Shown: positions 5,530 to 5,727 of the stretch, one piece after another
Numbering within the stretch: position 1 is the stretch's first letter
Layout of the letters: every line of letters starts with the position of its first letter
NCBI GenBank assembly: GCA_003133075.1
Contig: PKZN01000077.1
Location: 6,140-11,866, forward strand
DNA from: Acidimicrobiaceae bacterium
GTDB taxonomy: Bacteria; Actinomycetota; Acidimicrobiia; Acidimicrobiales; RAAP-2
Length of the DNA: 5,727 bases
Direction of reading: 5' to 3'
Made by a program: the position numbers and the translations under genes
Notes under the pieces: model-generated
Told to the model about the DNA's origin: nothing
What the model saw: the letters and a program-made list of their open reading frames with translations, nothing else
The model's database searches: none

Positions 5530-5727
5530 TCAGGCCAGTGTCGCGTCCAGGACCTCATCCAGGGTGCCGACGAGACCGGTGTAGAAGGGGCCGAAGTCCC
5601 CGTAGAGCGTGGTCGCTTCGTCATATCGCATGGTGTACACGCACTCTTTGAGGTCATCGACGTGCACGGCGAAGAGCGTGACGCCCCACTCCCAATCATC
5701 GAGCCCCGCCGAACCGGTGACCAGCTG
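5530..5727 (-). CDS. hemQ: HemQ, coproheme decarboxylase (chlorite-dismutase family), C-terminal part
   Basis: Only the last 65 residues are in the window; the frame is open to the right edge. The text DDWEWGVTLFAVHVDDLKEC followed by VYTMRYDEATTLYGDFGPFY is the conserved closing region of HemQ proteins, which normally read DDWEWGVTLFxxDxxxxKxxVYxMRFDExSxxYxxFGPFY. HemQ (ChdC) decarboxylates Fe-coproporphyrin III to heme b with peroxide, the last step of the coproporphyrin-dependent heme route used by Actinobacteria and Firmicutes. The catalytic Tyr and the proximal His lie in the missing N-terminal part. The tail TGLVGTLDEVLDATLA is slightly longer than the core. A Nudix gene starts 23 nt after its TGA on the same strand. 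True chlorite dismutase is less likely given the E-W-G-V and MRYDE pattern. Confidence 0.93.
   Translation of the reverse strand, partial: QLVTGSAGLDDWEWGVTLFAVHVDDLKECVYTMRYDEATTLYGDFGPFYTGLVGTLDEVLDATLA

Overview
The window looks like a piece of a moderately high-GC actinobacterial chromosome. The support is the GTG/TGA-rich coding style, gene-end overlaps of the GTGA type, a PadR regulator paired with a small membrane protein, and the C-terminal end of an actinobacterial-type HemQ (coproheme decarboxylase, chlorite-dismutase fold) at the right edge. Class-level placement is not possible from the sequence alone. There are no rRNA or tRNA genes, CRISPR arrays, transposases or phage genes.

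Left block (1-1584, all minus strand): a gene start running off the left edge, a six-helix membrane protein resembling the DUF6518 type, and a 263-residue protein that joins a VOC (glyoxalase/bleomycin-resistance fold) domain to a DUF2241/ACT_3-type ACT domain. The last two are 63 bp apart and may share a transcript. A 142-bp divergent intergenic region separates this block from a plus-strand DUF1905 plus YdeI/OmpD-associated protein (1727-2188).

Middle block (about 2200-4380): visibly poorer in GC than its flanks. It holds a minus-strand pair, a PadR-family repressor and a six-helix membrane protein overlapping it by 4 bp, and a divergently oriented plus-strand GNAT acetyltransferase. The 184-bp region between the PadR gene and the acetyltransferase contains two small perfect dyads about two helical turns apart, a plausible autoregulatory operator.

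Right block (4383-5727, all minus strand): hemQ (3' end only), then a Nudix hydrolase with the Nudix_N N-terminal domain 23 nt downstream, then a second GNAT acetyltransferase overlapping the Nudix gene by 4 nt. This reads as one transcription unit, hemQ-nudix-GNAT. hemQ ties it to heme synthesis; the other two look like housekeeping or damage-handling enzymes with unknown substrates.

The most distinctive item is the VOC-ACT fusion, which combines two ligand-binding folds and has lost the usual VOC metal-ligand residues. That suggests a small-molecule sensor or binder rather than a metalloenzyme. No complete novel system is evident.
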